Shown here piece after piece: positions 21,405-34,029 of a stretch of DNA of 64,000 nt (positions are counted from its first letter, which is position 1; the number at the start of each line of letters is the position of its first letter). Under the pieces are notes generated by a model. The model worked only from the letters and a program-made list of their open reading frames with translations. It made no database searches and was not told the origin of the DNA. The translations under genes and the position numbers were made by a program. This DNA comes from Taxillus chinensis (lineage: Eukaryota > Streptophyta > Magnoliopsida > Santalales > Loranthaceae). The DNA lies in NCBI GenBank assembly GCA_023512835.1, contig CM042084.1:10350842-10414841 (forward strand). Direction: 5' to 3'.

Positions 21405-23700
21405 ACTTTATTACCAAAAAATAATTTTTTTTTATTTTTTTTTTGCAAAGAGCAAACGTATGTAATATATATGTTAAAATTCTCAGAATGATGAAAGGAT
21501 TATAATAGTGAGATTCGTGACCTGATCTGGAGTGTCTTTTTAAACATTGGTCGTCAGTTGATCACCGCTAGCAGTTTAACTATAGTTTAACTATAACTTT
21601 CTTGTTTGACCTTGGATTTGAGTATGATCGAAGACGTTGATCCTCAAAATTGATTTTTTATTACCTGAGATGGTCTCTTTGGAATTTGAAAGCCTTTTTG
21701 AAGAAGTCATTGAATTTGTACCCTTCGAATCGATGGTCTCATCTCTTTACTTATCTATACAAGGTGAGTAACAAATAGAAAAAAGTTTAAAGCGGAAAAT
21801 GAATGCGTATGTCCAATCCGGATAAAATGGGGTCCAATAGCAAAGTATATATATTTTATTTTATACGACTGTTGTGTAAATCCATTAGCTAAGTTCAACA
21901 ATATTTCATCTCTTATCTCCACCGTTGAATCATATCGCTCTAGCCTTGAATAGGCTCCATGTGTTTATTTCGACAATAAGTACTCCAGATATATCATTAA
22001 AATAACTTACTGAAATGGCATTCTAATCTACATCTTGATCTTCGACCTTTCAAAGGCATACTTGCCTCAAAGATAATTGCCTCGTAACCTCGAAGATACG
22101 CTCCACTATTTACAAGTGAACGTGTCAGATGTGCAATGCATAAATCTATAACCTTTGAGTCAGAAGCTTTAGATCTTCAAGTCTTTGTCTTTCCAATTTA
22201 GACCCAATGACCTCCATCTTAGACTCAACGACAATTGGATCTTTGGGTTTATGAACATTCGAGTCTCCTAGTCTCTAATTTGGATCCAACAATTATCGGA
22301 ACTATGACTCTTTTGAGCTTCGACCCTTCGAGTCTTCGCTCTAAGACAACCCAAAATACGGTGGGAACAACACTAAGACAAGGTTAAAAACATAGAAACA
22401 AGACTATCTACCTCTCTTTGCCTGTATTAGATTGAAAGCCATCATTCTTCGCGTTCTTTCTCTAGGGACTGGCTCTCCCTCCTTTGCTACGGCTTCTCTC
22501 TCTCTCTCTCTCAACGCTAGCAAGGAACACATGCACAATCTGTTTCCTTTTTCCTTTCTTTTCTTTTTTAGATACATATGTTAACTTCCCTTTTTATTTA
22601 TTTTAAAATAATTTATATTTTCCCTTTCTTATATAAGTATTTAAATTATCAAAATACCCAAAACATTCAAATATGCCAACATTACTCATCGGGGCCTCAA
22701 ACTCCAAAATGGGCCCAAAGACAATTAAACTTTCTTATTTTTCGAGCATGGCCTCATGCTAATATTCATTTATCCCAATTTTCACTCTATAACAAGGTCC
22801 ACTCTCATGACACATGTCCTCACACAGTATTAGTTAATACTCTATTTGGTTATATTTAATATTAAGAATAATTATCCCCATTGGGAATGTTAATCCCATA
22901 AACACTTGCTTAGCTAAGCTAGTAAAAAAGCAGTGGCTTAGCTATCCCTGTCCTGTGAGATTAAAAACCTCCTGAAAAAAGTAGTGGCTTAGCTAAGCAC
23001 TTCCTATCACTCCCTATGCAATTATCTCACTCGATCTTCTTCGTCCTCACATAGTGCCACCACCATCACCTCCACCAAGCGTCGCCACCATTGCCGCCCC
23101 CACGCCATCTATCCTCACGTAGCATTGCCCCATGCAGTTGATCCCCACACAACGTTGCCACCACTATTATCCTCCATCAACCGTTGCCCTCCACCCACTA
23201 TTGCCACCACCACTGCCCCCATGCATTGATCCCCATGCAGCATTGCTTCCACCCAACATTGCCTTTTCAAGTAGCTTGTTCTATTGTCGGTTGCCTTTGG
23301 CTTCCTCACTGGCGTGGTTGTTGCTATATTTTGATCCGTTTGTATCCTGGTGGACTTCTCTCACGACCTGCCCTCCTCTTTTCTTCCCTTTTTAGGTTTG
23401 TCCTAGTCCTCCTTTTTTGTGAAATTTTTGCTTGCTAGTAGGGTTTTGGTTGATATCTGGTTGCACTCTTATGGTGGTCGTTTCCTTGGGCTAAGCTTCC
23501 TCTAATCCTCAAGCACATTTGTACTCCCATTGTCTTGGTTGTTCTTTCTTTTCTGTTCTTTTTGGGTGTGCAAATACTCTACTGTCGGTACTGTGGCTGG
23601 TTGGCTGGTCCACTTCTGCTTGGCTTGGCTATGCTACTCTAGGTTGACCATGCACCAACCTGGAGTCGGTAGTGATTTGTTGTAATACAATAAAAATAAA
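21405..23700. other. Unassigned DNA upstream of the SPL2-like gene
   Basis: No gene is supported. The part at about 21480-22480 shares phrases with 45500-46300 (ATAATTGC(C/T)TCGTAACCTC, CCATGTGT(T/A)TAT, AATAACTTACC-like) and is probably a third copy of that dispersed repeat. A (CT)n run lies near 22496-22513. The part at 23040-23300 is a degenerate GC-rich repeat of GTTGCC/CCACCA/CCCCATGCA phrases that gives spurious frames. Confidence 0.45.
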
Positions 23701-23894
23701 ATAATCTATTACCGTATTACAAATAAATAAAAAATAAAAAACTAAATTATTTTCGGTGTTAACTGATCATTATCTTAATTAATTCCTTTTCAGTGTATAA
23801 TATTGTGCGTCGCCGATCGTCGGTGTCCTTTGTCTTCTTCAGTAGTCACTTGCCTCGCTACACCACTCTCTCAAATGTGAAACCCTCCATCCCC

Positions 23895-24290
23895 ATGTCC
23901 GCTCACGACCAAGCCGCCGTTGCGATCGTTGCGCAGATCGCCCTCGCCGCCGACGGCGCCGTCCTCGGTATTGCCGTCGCGTACGTTGCCGTCCGGAGCT
24001 TACTCCGCTACTCCTTTGCTTCCTCCGCCCTCCGCCGTATCCGCAAAGCCCCCTCCCACTCCGTCGCCGACCTCCGCTCGCTTCTCGCCGATTCAGGCTT
24101 CCAACCTTCGTCCGACAGCCCTGAGCCTCAATCGACGTCGCAGGCCTCCTCCGATGAGACCCTCGTGATCGTCCGGGGTTCCGTGGACGCCAAATCGACC
24201 GTCGATGGGAGCTGGAAGAGTCTGCGCCCTAACATTTTGGTCTCTCACGAGTCTGGCGAGAAAGGAGTCGTTTTGCAGCGAACGCAGACG
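23895..24290 (+). CDS. SPL2-like exon 1
   Basis: This 132-codon exon is GC-rich, unlike its surroundings. It encodes [20 protein letters not shown]..., the first membrane helix, the [19 protein letters not shown] segment and the start of the GIDE domain ([34 protein letters not shown]). The donor is ACG|gtatga, phase 0. Confidence 0.92.
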
Positions 24291-27200
24291 GTATGATCAC
24301 GGTGGACTTCTTACCCTCCTTTTGTTGTTTAATTTTGGCCCACGGTCGATTTTTGTATATTTGTGGAGCAATCGATGTTCAAAAGCAATCTATTATGACC
24401 GTTTCGCTGAACTATACTCTTTGATGGCTCTTCTTTGAATTGTTTTGTGTTTTATTTGCAGTTCTTTGCTCAACTGTACCACTATTTATAAATACCTTGG
24501 TGAAAAATTGATCGACTTGTGTATGAACGATGCGTGTTTCATAATCCTGCTCTGGATGGTGAAGATTTTTGCATAATGTGGGTGGCTATTTTTTGTTTAT
24601 AAACATGTTTATGTTTATAAACTGCACAAAATTAATAAATCATGGATTCCCGCAAACACTTCAGGTGTTTCAATCGAACACGCGTTTACAAAAAAACAAA
24701 AACAAAAAACAAACAAACTACCCCAAACACCCACTATCATAATTTTGGAGTTATGATTCAAAATAAAGTTTTGTAGAATTATGGTTTAGCTTTAAAACTA
24801 AGTTTTGAAAAATTAAGTTTTGTTTAAAATGTGTCTTTAGTTTAGATGGCTAAAACCATAATCTGTTTGGCTTTGAAGTGGCCAAACCCATAGTTTAAGA
24901 AAATGTCACTCTTCTTCATTTTGCAAAATAAAGGTTTGCTACTTAAAATTTGTTTTTACAAACCGAAAAAAAGAATAAAGAATCATTCTAAACAAGTCAG
25001 CAAATCTGAACAAAGTCAAATTTTGCCTTACAAATCCCTAGTTTCAAGTGAAACCAAACTTACACTTAGTGAAGAAATAAAGAACTAATAATTAGTGAAA
25101 TCAAGTCGGAAACGTAGTTTCCATAGCTTGGATGCAATTTGAAGGTTTATTGCCTTATTCATTCTGTAATTTTGTTCATTAGCAATTGATTCATATAGTA
25201 ATTTTTGAGTTCTATGTTTGCACTGAAGTATGTTGCTTAGTGTTTAATTGTTCTTCATCCAATTGTTTTTGTTTTCTTTGCTCTCCGTTTTGTGTTGAAT
25301 TTTATCATGATTCATGAATTTACAGTACACCGGTTAAAAAACTGGCAGACTTGTGCAGGACTGATACATCTTTTCTTACCCTGTTAGGGATAATATGACT
25401 TTCATAGTATTGACCATCATATTTAAATGAAATAATATGTTTATCAGATTGGGTTGAACTGTGGAAGTTTGGGCCATTAGTGATTAAAGTATACTATATA
25501 TAAAATTCCCCTCTATAATAAAGATGTCATACCATCGTTGTCATTCATTGGTACATATTTTTGCTAATGCATATTGTAGGCTGTAGTAGGGAGAAATTGG
25601 AAGTGTACTTAATTTGACTAGTTGTGGCACAATTGCCTCTTTTTGACAGTTATATCAAATTTAGCTCATAAATTGTTCATGTAGATGCCAGAAGAATACC
25701 CCACTATATTTTTGCCCCCGGAATCCTAAATTATGTGTTCCATTTCCATTTCTACAGGTCATAAGCTAGGTAACCTTGTATAGAAACATCAATTTAGTTT
25801 TTCATTTGATTTTCTTTTTCATTAAGCTTGTGCAGATATAAGCTTTAACAATCCATTGCTGCTGCTTTTTTTTTTTTATTTGAGTTTGTTTAAGAGCTGC
25901 AGTCATTGTACAGATCCGTGGATGACATTATAATAATTCACTTAGCTTTTCTATATTAATGTATGATATATCTTCATCATAACAAATTAGTGGATGCAAG
26001 CAAAATTCAAGTGATTTCGTATTGAGATTGTTATGAAAATAGATAAATGGAAACATAGTTACTAAAGTGTGGCCTAGGAAACATGGCGCCCTCTCCAGAG
26101 CAAGGCGCTGTGGTGCTTTATCACACACTAGAAAGTTGTGTGCCTTGGACGACATTTTCTCCGAAGTGCATGCAATGGACATCTTTTAATGGCCTTTTTT
26201 TTTTTTAAAATTCCATAAGAAAGGCAAAAATGGAGTTGATTTGCCTTGAGTTTGTAGAAAAAAAGTGACTTTAATTACAAATCACAAATCACTTGTAGCC
26301 TGTCTCCCACTTTGCTGTACACTTCCCTGTGAGCTAAAAAGACATTCACAACTAGTCTCCTCCTAGCTGTGTTTTTGGTGCTATGATTTGAGTGGCAATC
26401 TGTTTGGACCATATTACGGCTGAAATGAGGCTATTTATACTCACTTTGAACTTTATTTTAGTACATTATGCCTAATAATGTGTTACTTTAAGTCCTATAG
26501 TGTGTTTTGAAGTTTATTTGATATTTGCAGAACTTAAGGTACAAAATAGAGGAAAAAAAAGCCAAAATAGGTCCCTACCACGGCAATAAATGCCTTCTTG
26601 CCATATTAGCACTCCCTAGGTCCATTTGTCATAGTAGAAGGTTCCTTTGGCGTTCTCTAGATGTATGTGCTGTAAAAAGGTGTGTGTTGTGGCAGATAGA
26701 CAAGGCATGTTGTGGTACATTGAAGCCCAGGAGAACAAAGGAGTTATGCCGAGGTATCAGGGGTTCACATAAAGCACCTGCTAAGAGAAAAATGAAAGGA
26801 TTTTGTGTTGTGGTAGTGATGGCTATGTCACGACACGCTAAAGATACATTAGTTGGGCACAAGGTTTTTGTTCGGCAACAAGAGGGCTTCTGTTGCAACA
26901 TTTTGGGCTTTATTTGAGAACAGAAAAGGAAGACATGTTGTGGCAAGGACTCTAGTGCTGCTGAATGTTGGGCACACATTGTGAAAAATGGATGAATCTG
27001 TGTCGCGACAGGGGCCAAGATGTTATAGAATTGCCATTTTTGCAATTCTTCTTCTTCCTTTGCTATATATACTAGGTGAAAGGGAGGGGGAAGGAGATCT
27101 AGATAGGAGAGGTGAGAGTTGGGGATCCATTTATGGTTATTGGGCGATTTGGGCGAGGAGCAAGGAGGAGTGAAAAGCTAAAGGAAAGGGATTATTCTCC

Positions 27201-30200
27201 AATGGATTAACACTTTAGGGTTTTTTTTGACTTAGATTTCTTTTTCTCCTTCATTGTAGCCAAACCCTAACCTTTGGATCTTGTATTTGGTGTGTGAATT
27301 TGTATTCAAGCTTTTGTTTGTATGTGTTATATAGTTGATTTGAGTTTTGATTGAAGGATTCTTGTTGGTTTGATTGCTTATTTTGGTGTTTGATTGCTTG
27401 AGGTTGGATTGATCAGCTAGCTTTATATTTTTGGGTTAGTTGTGAAGGAACAAAAATAAACTAGTTGTCTAGAAAGCTAAAATAATTTAACCAGAGTAAA
27501 CTTTAGTTGCGAGGGCACAAGCTCCTAGGAAACCAAAATAGGGGTAGTGACCATACAAGGAGCTATTTCCCATTTAAATAATTTTGATTTGCTTAATGAG
27601 TTACCTGTTTTAAGTTTTGATGTGCATATAGTTAAGACTACCCAATAGAAGCTAGTTCATACCATAGTTTAAGTGTTGCCTAGGCATCGCTTGAGCGACG
27701 ACTAAGCATAAAAAAACGCAAGTTGTGTGATTGGTTTAGGCAACACTTGGGTGACTTTTTTTTAAATGTTAAAAAGAGAACAAAATGATGTCATTTTATG
27801 TCTTACTTCCACCCCCTTTCTCTTTTAAGCAATTCTTATTTCTCTTGCAAGCTACAATTCGACAATTAACACTTCAAATTCCATCGCACAAATGTTGAAC
27901 AAAATCGACAACCGTTTTGGTCGATTTTCTTCTTTGCAATATCATCATCTTCTTCTCTGTGGTTAGTTTCCTTCTCCTCGACATCATCTTCTTCTTTGTT
28001 GATTTCCTCTCTTTGTTGGTCACTTAGTTTGTCTCTCCTTCTTTCTTCCTCCTCAACAATTGTTGTTGACGTAGGTTTCTTTCTAACATTGATCGATACT
28101 CGACAATAAGCCCCCTTATTCTATTTTAATTATTAATTGAATTGAAGTCATTGTTGTTGACTTTGTGTTTAATTGATTTTTTTAACGTTTTGATTTTATT
28201 CATAAAATTTTATTAAAAAACCCAATACACAAAATGTGCACTAAGAGAGAAATAACATAGGAATAAAAAATAACAAACGAGCAACACCTAGCTTAAAAGG
28301 AACACCTATCAATAATATCTAGAATAAAAGAAAATCTAGAACAATCCGAGGCAGAGAGCCACTCAAGAAAAGAACGTAACACGAAGGCTTTAAGCTCCAC
28401 CACGTCAAGCGCGTGGTTCTCAAATAGCCTAGCATTCCGCTCACGCCAAAGGCACCATAAGATACAATGAGAAAAAATATGTTAAAGTTGTGATCGGCAA
28501 CCCACACAACCAGCCCAACAAGAAAATAAAACGATAACACCTCAAAGCATCACCCATGGAAGCCCAAACAAACTAAAAACCATGTCCCAAAGCTCCTTGG
28601 CAAATGGAGAATGGAGAAAAATGTGATCAATAGACTTTGCTGTTACCTGACATAAGTAACACTAGCTAACCACCACAATACCATGACGACCTAAGTTGTT
28701 TGCCATAAGGACCTTCCCAAGCACTACAAACCAAACAAAAAAAATCACATGAGGGGGGACCGAAACCTTTCAGGCGGCCTTCAATGGAAAGTAAATAGTG
28801 ACATTCGGGGTAAGAAAAGAATATAAAGAATGCACACTAAAGCCAACCATCTTAGCATGACGCCAGCACAATTTGTCCAATGCAGTCCAGGAAGGACAGC
28901 TGGAATACAAAAGAGCAATGGAAGAAAAAGATTCTAGCTCCCAATCTTGAACCGGACGCAAGAAAGTTACCTCCCAATGCAAGGAATCTCCACGAGTCTG
29001 CAGAAAATCAGCCACAAAGTCATCACAACGACAAGCAATACGGTATAACTCCGGGTATGCCTCTAAAGGCACCGGACCACATCAAATATCATCCCAAAAC
29101 CAAATAGAAGTGTTGTCCCCCACAACATAGGCCACCAATTAAGAGAAAGAAACCCATCGAAAACGGATAGACTTCCACAAGCCCACCCCATGAGCACCAT
29201 GTGGGACCTAGGACATCTAACCCCCCTCCAAGGTATCAAATTTCACCACAATCACCTTCCGCCACAAGGCATTCCTCTCAAGCCCGAACCTCCAGAGCCA
29301 CTTACCAAGAAGAGCCTTGTGAAACCGCTAGATCCTCTTGATAACAAGACCACCTTGAGTAATAGGCCTACAAATAGACGCCACACCCACTGGACTAAAT
29401 GAAGTCGGGCCAGCTCTGCCGTAGAACCACATAGGAAGTGCCTTTAGATCTGCTCAATTCGGGAGGCCACCACAACAGGAATAGAGAAAAGAGATAAAAA
29501 ATAAGTAGGTAAACCGGAGAGAGTGCTCTTGATTAAAGTTAGCCAACCACCTTTGGAAAGATAAATCTATTTTCACTTCGCCAACCGATGTTTCATCTTC
29601 TCCATAATTAGATGCCAAATGCTCCCAAAGGCAGTCCCAAATAAGTAAGAGGCACCCAAGAATATATGCAATCTCCCTCAAATGAGGCACTATACCAACG
29701 GGCACTAACTCATACTTGCCCAAATTGATTCACATCCCCAAAAGAGCCTCAAACCAAACAAGGAGGACATGCAAATGAAAAATATGTTCAGGGTCAAGCT
29801 CACAAAACAACAGAGTATCATCCGCGAATAGCAAATGAGAAATCACCAAGCTTAGGCCACCACTAGTGCCCACAGAGAACCCTAAGAGTAACCCAATATC
29901 AGAAGCAGAATCAAACGGCTAAAAGCTTCCATAATGAGAAGGAAAAGCAACAGGGACAAAGGATCTCCCTGATGAAAGTCACGGGAGCTCGAAAAGAAAC
30001 CATTGGGGTTGTCGTTCACCAACATCGAAAAGCAGACAGTAGAGATATAAAAAGAGATCCATAGATGCCACCTTTGAGAAAAGCCACACCGCCACAAAAG
30101 ATAAATGAGAAAACCCCAATTAACATGTTCGTATGCCTTCTTCAAATCCATCTTGCATAACATGTAGGGAGAGAGTCCTTCAACCGGCTGGCAAGGCACT

Positions 30201-33200
30201 GAGCACCGAAAATTATTTCATAATTTGATTATACTCAAATTATAATAATATTGGTCATAATATTAGTTCTATAATTTGATTAAGGCTCTTTAAGAGCATT
30301 GGTAGTGGATTAATTAAATATTTCAAGAATTTTGTCTATGTAGAGTTATATTGACTTCAAATTATACTCAAAATTTTTGTCTTAGTTATAAATTTTGTTA
30401 AAATTTCATACATTGACGCACCAGCTAACTTAATATGGTTTAGTGGTGTCTCATATTTTGAAATTTAACATAATTTTAGTTAAAATACAGGTTTTGAGTT
30501 AAATTTGTTGTTAATATTGCTTGATTTGGCTAAATTTATTGAATTTTTGGCTATTCTATTATTAATGCTTTAACACTTTTTGATAATTATGTTAGGTTTT
30601 GATAAAATGTATAAAAAAAATTAAAGTTGACTATCTAAACTAATCTAATCTAATTTAATTAAGCTAATGGTAATTGGAAGAATTGTAGAATTGTTCCTCC
30701 TCAAAATCTACTAGTATGAAGAATTGTGCTTTCCCTCCTTTATATAGGTGAAGGACTCTTTGTAGTTTCCGATGTGGAACTCCTGTAAAGAGAAATAAAT
30801 AAAAGGTTGGGACGTGGGATGGTCATAACAACATAGACGACTGGGAAATGGTCACATGAAATGGGTGACTTTTAGCAGTGGAGTTGAGAGGCAAAGCAAA
30901 GAAATGAATAATTCAAAGAAAATGGTAGGGGTTGGGACTCGTACTCAATGGACCACCTTTAATCACTTGATCTGTGAACATGCATGTTAAATTTATTAAT
31001 ATTTGAATATAACTATAAATATAAGCATATAAAAACACTATTATTTAAATTTAAAATAGATGCAAATATTTCAGATATGAATACTATTATATCTCTATCT
31101 GTATTTGAATAGTTGCGGATAGAGATATATCCTTTTGTATTTGGATACAGATAATATCATTTTACTCATACGGATTCGAGTGGATAAGCGGATGTGTCAG
31201 TATTTTTTCATCTCTATCTAAGATCAAGGGGAGAAAACAAATCAAATCCTTTTTTCAGTTTGTGATACATAAGTTTTTCAGCCCTTGCATTGCTGTGTTG
31301 GACACACTTTTCAAGGTGTCTAGCAAATTTAATCTCGTGACAGTGAAAAATGGAGTTAGCTCAATGATTTGATTTTTAGTAAAATCTATTCTAGATGATT
31401 TAATATTTTGTATATAAAACTTTGATTTTTTTTTTTGTAAACTTTTCTTTACTTTTTAAAATTTCTTTATGTGCGAGTAAGTTAAACTGATAGTTATTAA
31501 TTTCTTAGTTAAGTAGAAATTAGTTAAAGTATAAAATATTATAGTATTTAGAATCTTTTTACAGATTACGTTAGCAATGCTTTGGTCACCTTTACTTTGA
31601 TGACATTGTTTGCCTTGGTACTTTATTAACTTTGAATGGAAACCTTTATCATCTAGGAGCCCTTAACTCGCTGTTTTGCTCAAATTAGCATCCAATGTTC
31701 AATTTCCTTTGGTGGGCTTTGGTATTTACAGTGCATATACAATGAATGGAGAGGTTTTTTTGGATGGACTTCTGACCTGCGCGCTCTTTTTACGAGATCT
31801 TGGAAGGGGCAGGAATCAAGTTCATTGAGAACGGTATATTTGCTAACACAGCTGCAAATTTTTTTTTCTTTCAATTTTCATGTATATATGCTATTAAGAT
31901 TAATTATTATCCTTATATGAATGCATGAGGCCATATTGTAATTTTAAAATAATTATACACCGCAATGATGACCTGGTTTTAAAATTATTAGCTATTGCAT
32001 CTGCAAGCCCAAAGTGGGCTGGAATCTCTTAATGCCAATCAGAAAAGCCTGAATTTCAGACTTGCTGGGGTCTCTCAATGAGTACCATAGAAAGTGTCTA
32101 AATTTATAGATTCTGCTTTTGAGATCCTCCTGTGGATTGGGAGGGATATTTATATTAAGGTATTTGGAGCCATTTATGTAATTTGGCAGGTGTGTGGTGC
32201 AAGTTTTGTATCTTGAGCGGAAATATGGGGGTGCTAGCCACCTCATAATGATCTGTTTATTCTTTTCTTTTCGTTTCTATATTAGACATTAATAATATTT
32301 GTTTCTTTATGTATTGCAGGTTCCTTTTATTCTTGTTGACACGGGTCATAGGCCACAAACTAATTACATTCTTGTAAATATGGATGGGTCAAGACATCCA
32401 TTACCTCTTACAACAGTTTATCATCAGTTGCAACCCATTAATGCTACTCCCTACACATTCCTTCAGGCGGTTTTTGGTCATGAATACCCTGTGAGATCAT
32501 CTGAATTTTTTTTTTTTCTGAATATGCTTCCAGTTGAGCTAAACTTTATTTTTTTTTTTGCTTTTTATTTTTGAGGCTGAGCTGTTTCTCACTTCCCTGT
32601 TGAAACCCAGGACAAACTAAATGAAAGGAAAAAATTGCAATGACTGAAATTTTCTTGTGTCTTTTTATAGGTTGGCCTGCTGGATGAAGAGAAAATTCTT
32701 CCATTAGGAAAGGAAATCAGTGCCGTTGGTTTCTGCAGTTTGAAAAATGGAACCCCTGAAATAATATCATGCAAAGATCTTCCCTATTTCCTGTAAGCAA
32801 CCATCACCTGCAGGAATTGTTACATATAATTCTGCATATCAATATCAATGCTAAATAAAATTATCTATTGGTTTATAAATAATGATCTCCAGCTAATACT
32901 ATCTTTTCGTAACATTTTGTATCCGTGCAATTTGATTTCACGTTTTAATGTCAACCTTTTGTTGTGGTGATCAAACTGGAATACTTCGGATCCTGGCGTG
33001 TTTTGGCAGCTCTGACATGACCAAGGATCAAATGGTAGTAGAGCTTGCCTTCAAGACGAGAATTCTTTTGTGGACTGGTATTGTTCTTGGCTCACTGTCA
33101 ATTGGCATCCTCAGCTATGCAGCTATAAGGTAGTTTAGTTTTGCTCGTATGTCAAACTACTAATTTATATTATCTTCTGTTGCTGAATAACTTTTGGCTA

Positions 33201-33692
33201 AGATTGGAATCTAATGTTTGAATTACCTTCACTATGTTTTTCTTCTTACTAATTCAACCAGAAAAAATAGTGAACTTTAAAAAATTTAATAGGCTTGTAC
33301 GGTTTTTTAAGGGTTCTCACTTCCCTTATTCAGTTTTGAATGCCTCCCTCCTGATTTAAAGGCTCACATGAAATTGTCAGAACTGATTCTTTGAATCACA
33401 TTTCAGGAACTGGAGGAAGTGGAAAAATTGGCTGCATCAGAGACGATTCCAAAGAGAGAACCATTTCGTTGCTGATGCTGCTGACTTTGCAGATGATAAT
33501 GACTCTGGAGAGGTTCCGGATGGACAGCTGTGTGTCATATGTTTGATGAGGCGAAGGCAATCTGCATTCCTCCCCTGCGGACATCTTGTATGCTGCAGAC
33601 GTTGTGCCCTATCGGTTGAACAAGAAGTCTCCCCGAAGTGTCCAGTTTGCAGACAGGCAGTCGGGAACTCTGTTCGCATTTATGATACCTGA
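23895..33692 (+). CDS. SPL2-like RING E3 ubiquitin ligase, six exons (398 aa)
   Basis: Exons are 23895-24290, 31732-31833, 32320-32490, 32671-32792, 33010-33129 and 33407-33692. All introns are GT-AG and the joined frame is open to TGA at 33690. The product has an N-terminal membrane segment (about residues 8-34), a GIDE/BAM domain facing the intermembrane space (about 60-260), a second membrane segment (282-303) and a C-terminal C3HC4 RING (CVIC at 346-349, CGH 361-363, CRRC 367-370, CPVC 382-385) ending SVRIYDT. This is the layout of mammalian MULAN/MAPL and plant SP1, SPL1 and SPL2. It most resembles SPL2 (start at the AxxGAVLG-type helix; [43 protein letters not shown]). Family members sit in chloroplast, mitochondrial or peroxisomal outer membranes and ubiquitinate membrane proteins; SP1 acts on TOC import components. 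The start at 23895 matches the family; an in-frame ATG at 23793 would add 34 residues. No damage is seen. Confidence 0.92.
28190..30205 (-). mobile_element. 5'-truncated L1-type LINE in intron 1
   Basis: Read on -, it opens inside reverse transcriptase: [37 protein letters not shown], then (about 29830) [15 protein letters not shown] with the catalytic FADD. The linker follows ([20 protein letters not shown] at 29454-29723). At about 29072-28500 comes the C-terminal zinc-binding zf-RVT-like region ([23 protein letters not shown]...SIDHIFLHS). The left end at about 28190-28220 is T-rich on +, in keeping with a degraded poly(A) tail. Endonuclease and ORF1 are missing and several stops break the frame. 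I could not find a clear TSD. Confidence 0.85.
29882..30199 (-). pseudogene. LINE reverse transcriptase fragment
   Basis: This 105-residue open part holds the RT motif around [13 protein letters not shown] (catalytic Asp) and the GDPLS motif. It continues after a stop into the FADD block (29760-29850). It is typical of plant L1 elements and non-functional here. Confidence 0.85.
30284..30580. mobile_element. Possible MITE in intron 1
   Basis: AT-rich DNA begins with AAGAGCATTGGTAGTGG, a phrase common at the ends of plant non-autonomous DNA elements, and a weak ATTAATGCTTTAA lies near the other end. The terminal inverted repeat is imperfect and the boundaries are approximate. The same kind of phrase (AAGAGCATTAGTAGC) occurs at 61062. 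Confidence 0.35.
31732..31833 (+). CDS. SPL2-like exon 2
   Basis: This 34-codon exon lies between ttacag and gtatat, phase 0 on both sides. It encodes [20 protein letters not shown] to SSSLRT. This matches the place in SPL2 where a W-R/K-x-L/F segment precedes RTVPF, though the residues are less conserved than in neighbouring exons. Confidence 0.82.
32320..32490 (+). CDS. SPL2-like exon 3
   Basis: This 57-codon exon lies between attgcag and gtgaga. It encodes [33 protein letters not shown] and [16 protein letters not shown], the core of the GIDE domain. Confidence 0.92.
32671..32792 (+). CDS. SPL2-like exon 4
   Basis: The acceptor is ttatag and the donor CT|gtaagc, phase 2. It encodes [20 protein letters not shown], then [19 protein letters not shown]. 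Confidence 0.92.
33010..33129 (+). CDS. SPL2-like exon 5
   Basis: The acceptor is ttggcag and the donor AG|gtagtt. It encodes (L)[14 protein letters not shown] and the second membrane helix, [19 protein letters not shown]. Confidence 0.9.
33407..33692 (+). CDS. SPL2-like exon 6 with RING domain
   Basis: The acceptor is ttcag|GAAC. It encodes the basic post-membrane stretch [15 protein letters not shown], an acidic linker ([13 protein letters not shown]) and the RING finger with all eight metal ligands, ending TGA at 33690-33692. About 340 bp of likely 3' UTR follows. Confidence 0.93.
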
Positions 33693-34029
33693 GGAGCTCA
33701 GAGGCTATGGTTTGTTTCCTTCTTGGTACCAAAAGGGTTCTGCCTGCTTATATTAAATTGAGACTACTTAAAGTGGCTAGCACAGGATTAAAGTTGGTGA
33801 AGTGCAGAAGCCATTTTTCAACGGTTTTCACTTGTTACTACTACCAGATGTGATTAATTAACGTAGGGCGGTAAAAAGAAGCCTGAAATCTTGTTTGATT
33901 TGTAGGCTTGTGCGCTTCCTGTCCAGGCTGTAGTTTAAACATATTGTAAATTCCCCTAATGTATTTGTCTGGGTGGCTATGTGATGATTACTATTTCACC
34001 CTACTAGGCTGTCTGTGAAGATTAATTTT

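Larger units (their letters stand above)
24291..31731 (+). other. SPL2-like intron 1 (7441 bp) with transposon debris
   Basis: The donor is gtatga and the acceptor is ttacag. The intron holds an L1-type LINE fragment in antisense (28190-30205) and a MITE-like piece near 30284-30580. An LTR-like stretch lies at about 26380-27300, with a TATATATA box near 27064 and a downstream AAACCCTAACC. The rest is AT-rich. The frames at 26525-27045 lie in the LTR-like stretch on both strands and match no protein. Confidence 0.8.

Noticed and set aside
23115..23438. Leu/Pro-rich frames on both strands
   Set aside because: They come from a degenerate CCACCA/GTTGCC repeat upstream of the SPL2-like gene. No domain and no splice support.
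26525..27045. Two opposed frames of 130 and 138 codons
   Set aside because: They overlap on opposite strands in a repeat-like block with a TATA box, inside intron 1. No recognisable motif in either.
28319..29402. Small + and - frames taken as separate genes
   Set aside because: The - strand text is the zinc-binding C-terminus of a LINE broken by stops. The + strand frames are its shadows.
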